A stretch of DNA of 7,416 nucleotides from Chitinophaga pinensis (GCA_943330985.1 CALQJV010000051.1:1-7416), one strand, 5' to 3'. Counted from the stretch's first letter, positions 1 through 6,887 are shown. Notes: generated from the sequence alone by a model not told the origin. Program-made: numbers and translations.

Positions 1-111
1 AAGAAAGCCAGAAGTTACCCCATGGTTCGCGATTTCCTTTCCAAACCTTTCGATATGGAAACCGTACGTCACCTCCTGTCAATCCCACTTATTCGTTCAA
101 AAGTTTCGTAG
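1..111 (+). CDS. C-terminal fragment of probable response-regulator receiver domain protein (5' end outside window)
   Basis: An open frame runs from the first base to a TAG stop at 109-111 and encodes the last 36 residues of a protein whose start lies upstream. The tail contains DFLSKPFDMETVRHLL. A hydrophobic strand followed by Lys-Pro-Phe and a helix resembles the beta5-alpha5 end of a CheY-like receiver domain, where the KP lysine contacts the phosphoryl group. The protein ends about 20 residues after the KPF motif, as expected for a single-domain regulator or one with the receiver at its C-terminus. It lies 50 bp upstream of the transporter operon on the same strand, but nothing shows that they are co-transcribed. 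The identification rests on one short motif, and the phospho-accepting Asp is not in view. Confidence 0.55.
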   Translation, partial: KKARSYPMVRDFLSKPFDMETVRHLLSIPLIRSKVS

Positions 112-161
112 ATTTTCAAATTCCCAATAAAAATTCATTTGGTATTTGGTTACTTTGTGGA

Positions 162-1115
162 ATGAAACAGCTATTCCGCATATCTGCACTTATACTCCTT
201 CTTGCTTTTATTTCGTGTAATTCATCGAATAACAATCAATCTAAAACCGTCGCTTTTCTTGATGCTTTTGAAGATTCAACGGTGGCCGAAGCCAAAAAAG
301 GATTTTTCACCGCTTTGAAAGACAGCGGGTACATTGAAGGCAAAAACTTGAATGTGATTTACCGAAATGCACAAGGTGATATTCCTGCATTAACCCAATC
401 TGTCGATTATTTTATTTCCCAACAGGTCAATTTAATAGCAACAAACACCACGGTTGCAACCATTTCGGCGGTTCAAAAAACCAATCAAATTCCGGTATGT
501 ATGATGGTGAGTCCAAGTCCCGAATTGGCTGGTTTACGCAATACAAAGGGACAAGACCCTGCAAACCTTTTCGGTGTTTACGAAACCCTCGAATACATCG
601 ATACGGCCATCACGCTGATTCATGAAATTTTCCCACAGGCAAAACGGGTAGGGGCACTCATCAATCAAAGTGAACCCCAAAGTGTTGATGCCCTTGAACG
701 TATTCGAAAAGACGCTGCTGCGCTTGGTTTGGAACTCGTTTCTTTACCCGCCAACAATTCAGCCGAAACTCAACTAGTTATTGAGCGGCTTATCGATCAA
801 AAAATTGATGTGTTCTTCGCCCTACCCGACAATACCATTTTCGCATCATTCGAAACCATTGTGAGCAGTTGCGATAAAGCCATGATTCCCATTATTACTT
901 CCGAAGCAGGACTCGTAAGCCGAGGTGCACTTGCAGGATTCGGTGCAAATATGTACGATTGGGGCTATGCCTCTGGCCAAGATGCTGCACAATTTCTTCA
1001 TTCTGGAGTTATACCCAAACCGCGAAAACTCATCAAACGAACCCGTATGGTGAATCCAACCCAAGCAAAACGCTATAAGTTTATAGCAGGCAAAGAGTTT
1101 CAACAGGTTTCCTGA
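162..1115 (+). CDS. ABC transporter substrate-binding lipoprotein (TrpX-like, ABC_sub_bind family)
   Basis: This is the extracytoplasmic solute-binding component of an ABC importer, 317 residues, a usual length for the family. Residues 1-19 form a lipoprotein signal: MKQLFR, a hydrophobic stretch, then FISC with Cys19 as the probable lipidation site, followed by a polar Ser/Asn linker. This supports the ATG at 162 as the start and places the protein on a membrane surface in the periplasm. The body has family hallmarks: YRNAQGD at 67-73, the strand NLIATNTTVAT at 90-100, an IPV strand at 110-112, the inter-lobe segment RVGALINQSEPQS at 162-174, and SRGALAGFG at 253-261 followed by a helix and a GVIPKP turn. 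In known members such as streptococcal TrpX the ligand is an aromatic amino acid; the ligand here is inferred only as possible. The stop overlaps the permease start by one base (TGATG). No Shine-Dalgarno sequence is visible. The family call is firm and the substrate unknown. Confidence 0.9.
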   Translation: MKQLFRISALILLLAFISCNSSNNNQSKTVAFLDAFEDSTVAEAKKGFFTALKDSGYIEGKNLNVIYRNAQGDIPALTQSVDYFISQQVNLIATNTTVATISAVQKTNQIPVCMMVSPSPELAGLRNTKGQDPANLFGVYETLEYIDTAITLIHEIFPQAKRVGALINQSEPQSVDALERIRKDAAALGLELVSLPANNSAETQLVIERLIDQKIDVFFALPDNTIFASFETIVSSCDKAMIPIITSEAGLVSRGALAGFGANMYDWGYASGQDAAQFLHSGVIPKPRKLIKRTRMVNPTQAKRYKFIAGKEFQQVS

Positions 1116-1984
1116 TGCAGTTTTACCTTACCGCCATTTGCCTCGGTCTTTCGCTTACCATGCTTGGTTGGGGAATATATTTATCCCTGAAGATTTTTAA
1201 TATTCCCGACATCACTACCGACGGAAGTTATACCCTGGGTGCTGCTATCACTGCCATTCAGCTAAGTAATGGATCGAATTGGCAATTGGCTCTTTTGTTC
1301 TCATTCTTAGGTGGGGCTCTCGCAGGAATGTTAACGGGTTTTATACACACCCGCTTAAGGGTAAATGCACTTTTGTCGGGAATTATCGTGATGACGGCTT
1401 TGTATTCTATCAACTTAATGATCATGAAGCGGTCAAACATACCGCTCCTTCAAGTGAACCATGTTTTTGCGTCCATTGAATTAGTTTCAAACCCCTACAT
1501 CAATCAAATTCTTTTAGTATTGGCAGTAACCATCTTCATTGGACTCCTGCTTTTTTACATGCTAAAAACCGATTTCGGAATTGCCATGCGCGCCACCGGA
1601 AATTCAGAATCGATGGTTAGTGCCATGGGGGTGAATACCAATCGCATGAAGATTATTGGATTGGGTATCGCCAATGCACTTACCGCGCTGAGTGGGAGTA
1701 TTGTGGCTCAACTCCAACAATTTAGCGACATCAATATGGGAATTGGTATCGTTATTTTTGGATTAGGTTCCGTAATGATTGGTGAAACAACAATGACTCT
1801 GCTTAAGAAAAACGGTATTCTTTGGCGCATTTTCGGTGTGCTTTTCGGATGTGTTGTATTTCGATTAATCATCGCTTTTACCCTGGCATCGGGTGCCGAT
1901 CCTAATTTACTCAAATTAATAACGGCCTTGGTGGTATTGGTTTTCGTAAGTCTCCCGCAGTTTAACAAAAAACTCTCTTCCTGA
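1115..1984 (+). CDS. ABC transporter permease (TrpY-like, BPD_transp_2 family)
   Basis: This is the inner-membrane permease of the same importer, 289 residues, rich in hydrophobic helices. Likely membrane segments lie near 4-26, 38-50, 56-77, 85-104, 130-150, 178-198, 205-224, 235-257 and 265-281. Conserved family stretches are visible: PDITTDGSYTLGAA at 31-44, LLSGIIVMTALYSINLMIM at 86-104, and the cytoplasmic loop TDFGIAMRATGNSESM plus MGVNTNRMK at 152-179, which should contact the ATPase. After it come ALSGSIVAQLQQFSDINMGIG and a VMIGE turn. Permeases of this class usually act as homodimers, and only one permease gene is present, which fits. The start ATG shares its A with the stop of the binding-protein gene, and the stop overlaps the ATPase start in the same way, so translation of all three is probably coupled. 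Annotated family members resemble branched-chain or ribose permeases distantly, but the gene set here matches the TrpXYZ type better. Confidence 0.9.
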   Translation: MQFYLTAICLGLSLTMLGWGIYLSLKIFNIPDITTDGSYTLGAAITAIQLSNGSNWQLALLFSFLGGALAGMLTGFIHTRLRVNALLSGIIVMTALYSINLMIMKRSNIPLLQVNHVFASIELVSNPYINQILLVLAVTIFIGLLLFYMLKTDFGIAMRATGNSESMVSAMGVNTNRMKIIGLGIANALTALSGSIVAQLQQFSDINMGIGIVIFGLGSVMIGETTMTLLKKNGILWRIFGVLFGCVVFRLIIAFTLASGADPNLLKLITALVVLVFVSLPQFNKKLSS

Positions 1985-2733
1985 TGCTCGAAATCAACGA
2001 TGTAAATCTGACGTTTCACGCAGGAACAGCTCAGGAGGTTAATGCTCTCAAGCACATAAATCTCAGTATAGAAAAAGGGTCTTTCACACTCTTACTTGGT
2101 TCCAATGGTTCAGGTAAATCGACGTTATTAAATATTCTTGCGGGAACATTATTACCGAATTCTGGAAAAGTAATGCTCAATGGAATGGAATTGCAAAATG
2201 AAGCGGCCTATCGCCGAAGTCCATACATAGCGAGAGTTTTCCAAAATTCCACCTTAGGAACCGCGCCCGATTTAAGTCTGCTCGACAATTTCCGCATTGC
2301 CTCGTTAAGAACCCAATCCAAAGGCTTAAAAGTAGGAATCAATGCTGCTTTTCGGAAGAAAGTTGCCGAACAAGTTAGCATCCTAAACCTAGGCCTCGAA
2401 AATCGTTTGGATCAACTTATGGGAAGTTTCTCTGGCGGTCAACGGCAAGCGCTTTCTTTATTAATGGCCACTTTCGATACGCTCGATTTATTGCTGCTCG
2501 ATGAACCCACAGCAGCCCTCGATCCTCGTTCTGCGGACCTTGTTTTAAACCTTGCCAATCGCATTATCAAAGAAAAAAACCTCACGGCCATCATGGTCAC
2601 CCACGAACTCCAGCATTGCATCAAAGTGGGCGATCGCATCATCCAGCTCGATCAAGGGGAAGTTATTCGGGATATTGCTGCTACTCAGAAGTCTTCTCTT
2701 AGGTTAGAGGAGGTTTTTAGTTGGTTTGCTTAG
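1984..2733 (+). CDS. ABC transporter ATP-binding protein (TrpZ-like)
   Basis: This is the ATPase that should power the importer encoded upstream, 249 residues and cytoplasmic. All nucleotide-binding motifs are intact: Walker A GSNGSGKST at 39-47, Q-loop glutamine at 87 (VFQNS), signature FSGGQ at 149-153 (Phe in place of the usual first Leu), Walker B LLLLDEP at 169-175 with catalytic Glu174, D-loop ALD at 178-180 and H-loop His207. One domain only, so two copies would pair with two permease subunits. The ATG overlaps the permease stop by one base. Residues 111-126, between the Q-loop and the signature, match the longer helical insertion common in ATPases of this uncharacterised importer group. 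The gene is the last of the operon; a 464-bp gap with palindromic repeats follows. Confidence 0.93.
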   Translation: MLEINDVNLTFHAGTAQEVNALKHINLSIEKGSFTLLLGSNGSGKSTLLNILAGTLLPNSGKVMLNGMELQNEAAYRRSPYIARVFQNSTLGTAPDLSLLDNFRIASLRTQSKGLKVGINAAFRKKVAEQVSILNLGLENRLDQLMGSFSGGQRQALSLLMATFDTLDLLLLDEPTAALDPRSADLVLNLANRIIKEKNLTAIMVTHELQHCIKVGDRIIQLDQGEVIRDIAATQKSSLRLEEVFSWFA

Positions 2734-2763
2734 GTTCGGTGGGGGTTAGGACGAGACAGTCAA

Positions 2764-2800
2764 ACCTCACCCCCAGCCCCTCTCCGCTAGGAGAGGGGAG
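2764..2800 (+). repeat. REP-like hairpin, left unit of copy A
   Basis: The unit has ACCTC, a C-rich arm, then a perfect 9-bp stem CCCCTCTCC (2777-2785) / GGAGAGGGG (2790-2798) around the 4-base loop GCTA. It lies 31 bp after the ATPase stop codon. It could act as an mRNA 3' stabiliser or a weak terminator for the transporter operon, but no T-run follows the stem, so it is not a standard intrinsic terminator. Confidence 0.75.
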
Positions 2801-2882
2801 TTACATCTCGAAATTCTGAAGATTTATCTTCAACTGAAATTTGACATGTGAATAGAAATTTCTAAAAAATTGCAGTATCAAA

Positions 2883-2924
2883 CTCCCCTTTCTCCCGCGG
2901 AGAAAGGTTTCGGGGGATAGAGGT
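2883..2924 (-). repeat. REP-like hairpin, right unit of copy A
   Basis: A perfect 9-bp stem CCTTTCTCC (2887-2895) / GGAGAAAGG (2899-2907) encloses the loop CGC and is followed by CGGGGGATAGAGGT. Read on the minus strand it has the same order as the left unit (ACCTC, C-rich arm, CTCC stem), so the two units face each other. Just inside it, GCAGTATC (2872-2879) is the reverse complement of GATACTGC next to the left unit of copy B. Confidence 0.75.
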
Positions 2925-2970
2925 CGAGGATGATAGTGTGTAACCTAATTTAGGACGAGCCACACGTAAA

Positions 2971-3009
2971 CCTCCCCCTAAATCCCTCTCCTCGTGGAGA
3001 GGGATTTAG
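2971..3009 (+). repeat. REP-like hairpin, left unit of copy B (14-bp perfect stem)
   Basis: This is the strongest hairpin in the window: CTAAATCCCTCTCC (2978-2991) pairs perfectly with GGAGAGGGATTTAG (2996-3009) around the loop TCGT. It is preceded by the conserved ACCTC plus C-run. GATACTGC (3009-3016) follows directly and matches the inner flank of the right unit of copy A in inverted form. Confidence 0.8.
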
Positions 3010-3032
3010 ATACTGCATATTCTGAGCAGAAT

Positions 3033-3077
3033 CCCCCCCCCTTTCTCCCGTGGAGAAAGGGGTCGGGGGATAGAGGT
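3033..3077 (-). repeat. REP-like hairpin, right unit of copy B, with C9 tract
   Basis: An 11-bp perfect stem CCCCTTTCTCC (3038-3048) / GGAGAAAGGGG (3052-3062) encloses the loop CGT and is followed by TCGGGGGATAGAGGT. It begins with nine consecutive C residues (3033-3041), the longest homopolymer C run in the window. Orientation is opposite to the left unit. It ends 120 bp before the dxs start codon. Confidence 0.75.
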
Positions 3078-3171
3078 CGAGGACACCAAATGCAAAAAGA
3101 TTGTTTGTGATGCAATACTTTCAGAATTCAAACGTCTTCAAGCATCGAAAACAAATATGAATCCTTATTGT

Positions 3172-3179
3172 TACATTTG
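3172..3179 (+). promoter_or_regulatory. Probable -7 promoter element of dxs (TACATTTG)
   Basis: TACATTTG matches the Bacteroidota primary sigma factor -7 consensus TAnnTTTG exactly and lies 18 bp before the dxs ATG, giving a short 5' leader of about 13-15 bases. I see no good TTTG at the usual -33 distance. The leader has no Shine-Dalgarno sequence, which is normal in this phylum. Its position implies that dxs has its own transcript start downstream of the palindromic repeats. Confidence 0.5.
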
Positions 3180-3197
3180 CCTCCATAATACACATTC

Positions 3198-5108
3198 ATG
3201 AACATTATCCCCGGTGAATTGCTTGCTCAAATTGAAACGCCCAACGATTTGCGCCGCTTCAAAGAAGACGATCTTATCCAGATTTGCAACGAGTTACGTC
3301 AATACATCATTGATATTGTTTCTGTAAAAGGCGGTCACTTTGGTGCAAGCCTTGGTACGGTTGAACTTTCCGTTGCATTGCATTATGCCTTCAACACACC
3401 CGAAGATCAATTGGTTTGGGATGTCGGACATCAGGCGTATGGTCACAAACTGTTAACTGGTCGTAGGGAGGTATTTCATACAAATCGTATTTATGGGGGC
3501 ATCAGTGGTTTCCCGAAACGAAAAGAAAGTGAATACGATGCCTTTGGTGTTGGACATAGTTCTACATCTATTTCAGCAGCCTTGGGAATGGCGGTTGCGT
3601 CTCAAATTAAGGGCGATACAAACCGTCAGCATATTGCCGTAATTGGCGATGGCGCCTTAACTGGCGGAATGGCTTTCGAAGCAATGAATAATGCGGGCGC
3701 TCAAGGCAATAACATGCTTGTTATTTTGAACGATAACTGCATGTCGATTGATCCCAATGTGGGCGCTCTGAAAGAATATTTAACCGACATCACTACATCT
3801 CATACCTATAATAAGGTTAAGGATGAGGTCTGGAATTTATTAGGAAAAATTTCGAAGTTTGGTCCAAATGCCCAAGCCATTGTGCAAAAAGTGGAGCATG
3901 CCGTTAAAAGCGCGGTGCTTCAACAAAGCAATTTATTCGAATCGTTCAACTTCCGCTATTTTGGTCCGGTCGATGGGCACGATGTAAATCGATTGGTGCA
4001 GGTAATGAACGACCTTAAAGACATTCCCGGTCCTAAATTGCTTCACGTTTTAACAGTAAAAGGCAAGGGCTATAAGTTGGCCGAAGAAGACCAAACGCTT
4101 TGGCATGCGCCCGGTTTGTTTAATAAGGATACGGGCGAAATCATTAAATCGCCGAATAAAGGACCGGAACCACCCAAATACCAAGATGTTTTTGGTCATA
4201 CCTTGGTAGAGTTAGCAAACGACGATAAACGTATTGTAGGTGTAACTCCTGCTATGCCTTCGGGATGCTCGCTCAATATCATGATGAAAGAAATTCCAGA
4301 TCGTGCGTTTGATGTGGGAATTTGTGAGCAACATGCCGTTACTTTTTCGGCGGGTATGGCAACGCAGGGGCTTATTCCTTTCTGTAATATTTACAGTACG
4401 TTTATGCAACGTGCATACGACCAGGTTATTCACGATGTGGCTTTGCAAAATCTGCATGTGGTATTTTGCCTCGATCGAGGTGGTATGGCCGGTGCCGATG
4501 GACCTACGCATCACGGAGCTTACGACATTGCATACATGCGCTGCATTCCCAACATGATTGTTTCTGCGCCCATGAACGAAGAGGAATTACGCAACCTCAT
4601 GTTTACTGCATACAAAACTCCCTCACCGTTCAGTATCCGTTACCCGCGTGGGAATGGGGTGATGGTAGAATGGAAACAACCTTTTCAACTATTGGAAATT
4701 GGAAAAGGAAGAACATTGCGCAAAGGAAATGCTATTGCCATTTTAAGCATTGGACACATGGGCAATTTGGCAATGGATGCTGTGAATCGCTTAGTGAACG
4801 AAGGTGTTGATGTTGGTTTTTACGATATGCGTTTTGTTAAACCCATTGATGAAGACTTGCTGCATTCAATTTTTAAAACCACCAGCTCCATCATTACCGT
4901 TGAAGACGGCTGTGTGCAAGGCGGTTTTGGATCGGCGGTGCTCGAATTTATGGCCGACCATGGCTATTCAGCACGTGTAAAGCGTTTGGGCATTCCCGAT
5001 AAAGTTGTGGAACACGGAACCCAACCCGAATTGTGGGCAGAATGTGGTTACGACGCCGAAGCTATTTATTTAGCCGCCGTGAATATGCTCGAAAAGGTAA
5101 GCGAATAA
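3198..5108 (+). CDS. dxs: 1-deoxy-D-xylulose-5-phosphate synthase
   Basis: This thiamine-diphosphate enzyme condenses pyruvate with D-glyceraldehyde 3-phosphate to give DXP and CO2. This is the first step of the MEP pathway to isoprenoids, and the enzyme is cytoplasmic and normally a homodimer. The 636 residues are a usual full length. N-terminal transketolase domain: GGHFGASLG with His47, WDVGHQAYGHK at 74-84 with His78, and the TPP/Mg motif GDGALTGGMAFEAMNN from 150 to LNDN ending at 180. Pyrimidine-binding domain: FDVGICEQHAVTF at 371-383 with catalytic Glu377, IYSTFMQRAYDQ at 398-409 (Tyr399 and Arg405 align with substrate-contacting residues of the E. coli enzyme), DGPTHHG at 434-440, and RYPRGN at 481-486. 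The C-terminal transketolase domain spans about 495-630. The ATG at 3198 fits the family N-terminus and the promoter spacing. It is preceded by the repeat region and converges on the next gene. Confidence 0.97.
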   Translation: MNIIPGELLAQIETPNDLRRFKEDDLIQICNELRQYIIDIVSVKGGHFGASLGTVELSVALHYAFNTPEDQLVWDVGHQAYGHKLLTGRREVFHTNRIYGGISGFPKRKESEYDAFGVGHSSTSISAALGMAVASQIKGDTNRQHIAVIGDGALTGGMAFEAMNNAGAQGNNMLVILNDNCMSIDPNVGALKEYLTDITTSHTYNKVKDEVWNLLGKISKFGPNAQAIVQKVEHAVKSAVLQQSNLFESFNFRYFGPVDGHDVNRLVQVMNDLKDIPGPKLLHVLTVKGKGYKLAEEDQTLWHAPGLFNKDTGEIIKSPNKGPEPPKYQDVFGHTLVELANDDKRIVGVTPAMPSGCSLNIMMKEIPDRAFDVGICEQHAVTFSAGMATQGLIPFCNIYSTFMQRAYDQVIHDVALQNLHVVFCLDRGGMAGADGPTHHGAYDIAYMRCIPNMIVSAPMNEEELRNLMFTAYKTPSPFSIRYPRGNGVMVEWKQPFQLLEIGKGRTLRKGNAIAILSIGHMGNLAMDAVNRLVNEGVDVGFYDMRFVKPIDEDLLHSIFKTTSSIITVEDGCVQGGFGSAVLEFMADHGYSARVKRLGIPDKVVEHGTQPELWAECGYDAEAIYLAAVNMLEKVSE

Positions 5109-5121
5109 CCATTCTTATTCG
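5102..5121. terminator. Small inverted repeat spanning both convergent stop codons (possible weak bidirectional terminator)
   Basis: CGAATAA (5102-5108) and TTATTCG (5115-5121) form a perfect 7-bp stem with a 6-base loop. Both genes end in the codons GAA TAA, so the stem is built from their own coding ends. It is AT-rich and has no T-tract on either side, so termination is uncertain. It is the only dyad I see between the two genes. Confidence 0.25.
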
Positions 5122-6884
5122 TAACGTATATCAATAAAGGTCTTGGCAGGTTCGTTAAGTTCTGGACTCGTGAAAACGGCGAAATAGGTTCCTGTTAACA
5201 ATCTATTGCCGTTCATATCTTTTCCGTCCCAGGTGTTTGCATAGTTTTTTGCCGAGTACACCAGTTGCCGCGCTATATCCCAAACTTGGAATGTATTGAT
5301 TCGAAATTTTGAATTGGGGTCTTTTATCACATAAAAATCATTGATGCCATCGCCATTGGGAGTAAATGCATTGGGAAGAATAACCGTTTTGCTGGTTACT
5401 TCAAAAAACGGGGGCTCCCTTATAACAACCGAATCGCTGGTAAAACAGCCCGCCGAATCTTGTATGTAAGCCATATAATTACCTGGACTTAACTGATCAT
5501 AAACAAGCGACTGACTTGTATCTCCATTCAAAATAACGGTATACGGAGCAAAACCACCCGTTTCAATAAAAATTTCAATTCGACCATCGTTTGCGCCAAA
5601 TTCTGAAATTTCTAAACCTGAATTATATTGTGGACTCGTTACATTTACTGTTAGAGCTGGCGAAATCGTTACAGAAAACGAATCAGATGTAATAGTACAT
5701 CCAACGTTTCGAATAAACGTTACGGCATACATTCCCGATTGATTTACTGTAATGCTTTGGGAGGTTGCGCCCGTGCTCCATACATAGTCGGGAAAGAAAT
5801 CTGTACTAAGTTGAACGGATGTACCTTCGCAAACAAGCGATGAAGGACTTGCCGTTATGATGGGTTTATTGGGAAGTGGTACAATAAAGAAGATGACACT
5901 TTTCAGAACTTCACAATTCAGGTCGCCCGAATATTTGTATTTTAATATATGTTCGCCTTCCAATAATAGCGCGGGATTAAAACTCGAAACCGGAACATCA
6001 TCTATGTAGTAATTTCCTCCAAGGGGAAATCCGTTACTGAGTTCGATGAGCGTATCTTTTTGACAGAAGTTAGGAAGGGCGTCCAAACGAACAAAAGAGT
6101 CATCAATGACGGTGAGGTAAATTGAAGCCGAACTGCTGCAATTTCCTTGATATATCTGATATACAATTTCGTGATATCCGCCACCGGCATTTGCACAAAT
6201 AAACTCACCCGATTGCCCAATACCTGCACCTGTGAATATCCCTCCAGCAGGAGAAAAACCGAGCTGCATAGTGTCGGTCGAACTCGAACAAAATAAGGTG
6301 TCGGATGCTGACAAGCTTATTGGAATTGCACTTTTTACATATACATCGTATGTTAAGTAATCGAAGAAACAGGCCGCTGTATCGGCTAGGATAAATAAAT
6401 AATGGGTTGTATCGATGGGCCAAAAACGATACGTGCTATCATTTTCGTTATAGGCATAGTACTCGGGGGGAATTGCAGTTAATATTTGAGGTAAAAAATA
6501 AGGGCTCACTAAAATGGATGTGTCGCCAGGACAAATTTCATCGCTTCCTAAAGGGGAATTAAAAATAACCGCACTTCTCACATTAACCCGATAAATATGA
6601 GTTTCGACCAATGACCCAGAACCATCAAAAACACTGAGTGTATAATTGACCTGATAATTGGGAGTGTTATTGTTTACCAAATTAAAAGAGCTTATTGAGG
6701 AATCGGGATGGCTTAAGTTAGTTGTAGGCAACCAAGAATAACTAAAACCCGATTGATTATTCACTCCAATTTCTTGCGAAATGGTGCTGCAGGCATATAG
6801 TGTAGTATCTGTATTACTTGCATATGCTAAGCAATTTAATGCAAAACAAAAGAGGATTGTGAAATAAAGATTGATTGACTGCAT
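5115..6884 (-). CDS. Secreted multidomain protein with Ig/PKD-like modules, SprB-like repeat and type IX secretion (gliding motility-associated) C-terminal domain
   Basis: A 589-residue surface or secreted protein of unknown specific function. I chose the ATG at 6884 over an in-frame TTG at 6890. The N-terminus has a clear Sec signal peptide with probable cleavage after AYA at 20-22. Modules, roughly: Ig-like 28-103 with a YSW..TTNLS motif; a poorly defined module 108-187 (CPGDTS); modules near 196-261 (PAGGIFTGAGI) and 270-336; Ig-like 340-407 (CEGTSVQL, VWSTGATSQSI); an SprB-type repeat 412-491 (NDGRIEI, GGFAPYTV, LSPGNYMAYIQDSAGC). The C-terminal domain is about 500-589, with ILPNAFTPNGDGINDFY, WDGKDMNG and LTGTYFAVF, as in TIGR04131/CHU_C. 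That domain directs export by the type IX system and, in other Bacteroidota, surface attachment. Such proteins often serve as adhesins or gliding-related surface proteins; this role is inferred. No enzymatic motif is visible. Confidence 0.88.
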   Translation of the reverse strand: MQSINLYFTILFCFALNCLAYASNTDTTLYACSTISQEIGVNNQSGFSYSWLPTTNLSHPDSSISSFNLVNNNTPNYQVNYTLSVFDGSGSLVETHIYRVNVRSAVIFNSPLGSDEICPGDTSILVSPYFLPQILTAIPPEYYAYNENDSTYRFWPIDTTHYLFILADTAACFFDYLTYDVYVKSAIPISLSASDTLFCSSSTDTMQLGFSPAGGIFTGAGIGQSGEFICANAGGGYHEIVYQIYQGNCSSSASIYLTVIDDSFVRLDALPNFCQKDTLIELSNGFPLGGNYYIDDVPVSSFNPALLLEGEHILKYKYSGDLNCEVLKSVIFFIVPLPNKPIITASPSSLVCEGTSVQLSTDFFPDYVWSTGATSQSITVNQSGMYAVTFIRNVGCTITSDSFSVTISPALTVNVTSPQYNSGLEISEFGANDGRIEIFIETGGFAPYTVILNGDTSQSLVYDQLSPGNYMAYIQDSAGCFTSDSVVIREPPFFEVTSKTVILPNAFTPNGDGINDFYVIKDPNSKFRINTFQVWDIARQLVYSAKNYANTWDGKDMNGNRLLTGTYFAVFTSPELNEPAKTFIDIRYE

Positions 6885-6887
6885 AAG

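Larger units (their letters stand above)
2746..2930. repeat. Composite palindromic repeat, copy A (BIME-like pair of inverted REP units)
   Basis: The element starts with TTAGGACGAG (2746-2755) and ends with GGGGGATAGAGGTCGAGGA (2912-2930). Both boundary sequences recur in copy B. Inside are two GC-rich hairpins in opposite orientation (2764-2800 and 2883-2924), whose outer arms are ACCTC on the left and GAGGT on the right. Between them is about 80 bp of AT-rich DNA with a perfect 7-bp hairpin at 2817-2832 and a perfect 12-bp palindrome at 2853-2864. There is no open frame. The arrangement resembles bacterial interspersed mosaic elements, in which REP palindromes occur as inverted pairs. A link to a RAYT-type transposase elsewhere in the genome is an inference, as none is in this window. 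Confidence 0.75.
2950..3083. repeat. Composite palindromic repeat, copy B (BIME-like pair of inverted REP units)
   Basis: This second copy begins with the same TTAGGACGAG (2950-2959) and ends with the same GGGGGATAGAGGTCGAGGA (3065-3083) as copy A, 19 bp after A ends. It is 134 bp against 185 bp; most of the difference is in the segment between the two hairpins, which is 23 bp here. That segment holds a short perfect dyad ATTCTG-AG-CAGAAT (3019-3032), at the place where copy A has its 7-bp hairpin. The copies have diverged in stems and loops but keep pairing, which suggests the folding matters or that they were inserted separately. Confidence 0.75.

Noticed and set aside
2777..2798. First GC-rich hairpin as an intrinsic terminator of the transporter operon
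   Set aside because: The stem is strong but is followed by a mixed sequence without a T-tract, and the same hairpin type recurs three more times as part of a repeat.
2841..2846. TTGACA as a sigma-70 type -35 box
   Set aside because: Bacteroidota primary promoters do not use this box, and no matching downstream element or nearby gene start is present.
2746..3083. Clustered repeats as a CRISPR array
   Set aside because: There are only two composite copies, of unequal length and with internal palindromes, and no regular spacer-repeat spacing or cas gene.
4212..4810. Open frames of 84-114 codons overlapping dxs in other frames and on the other strand
   Set aside because: They lie wholly inside a well-conserved dxs frame and have no recognisable motif or start signal.
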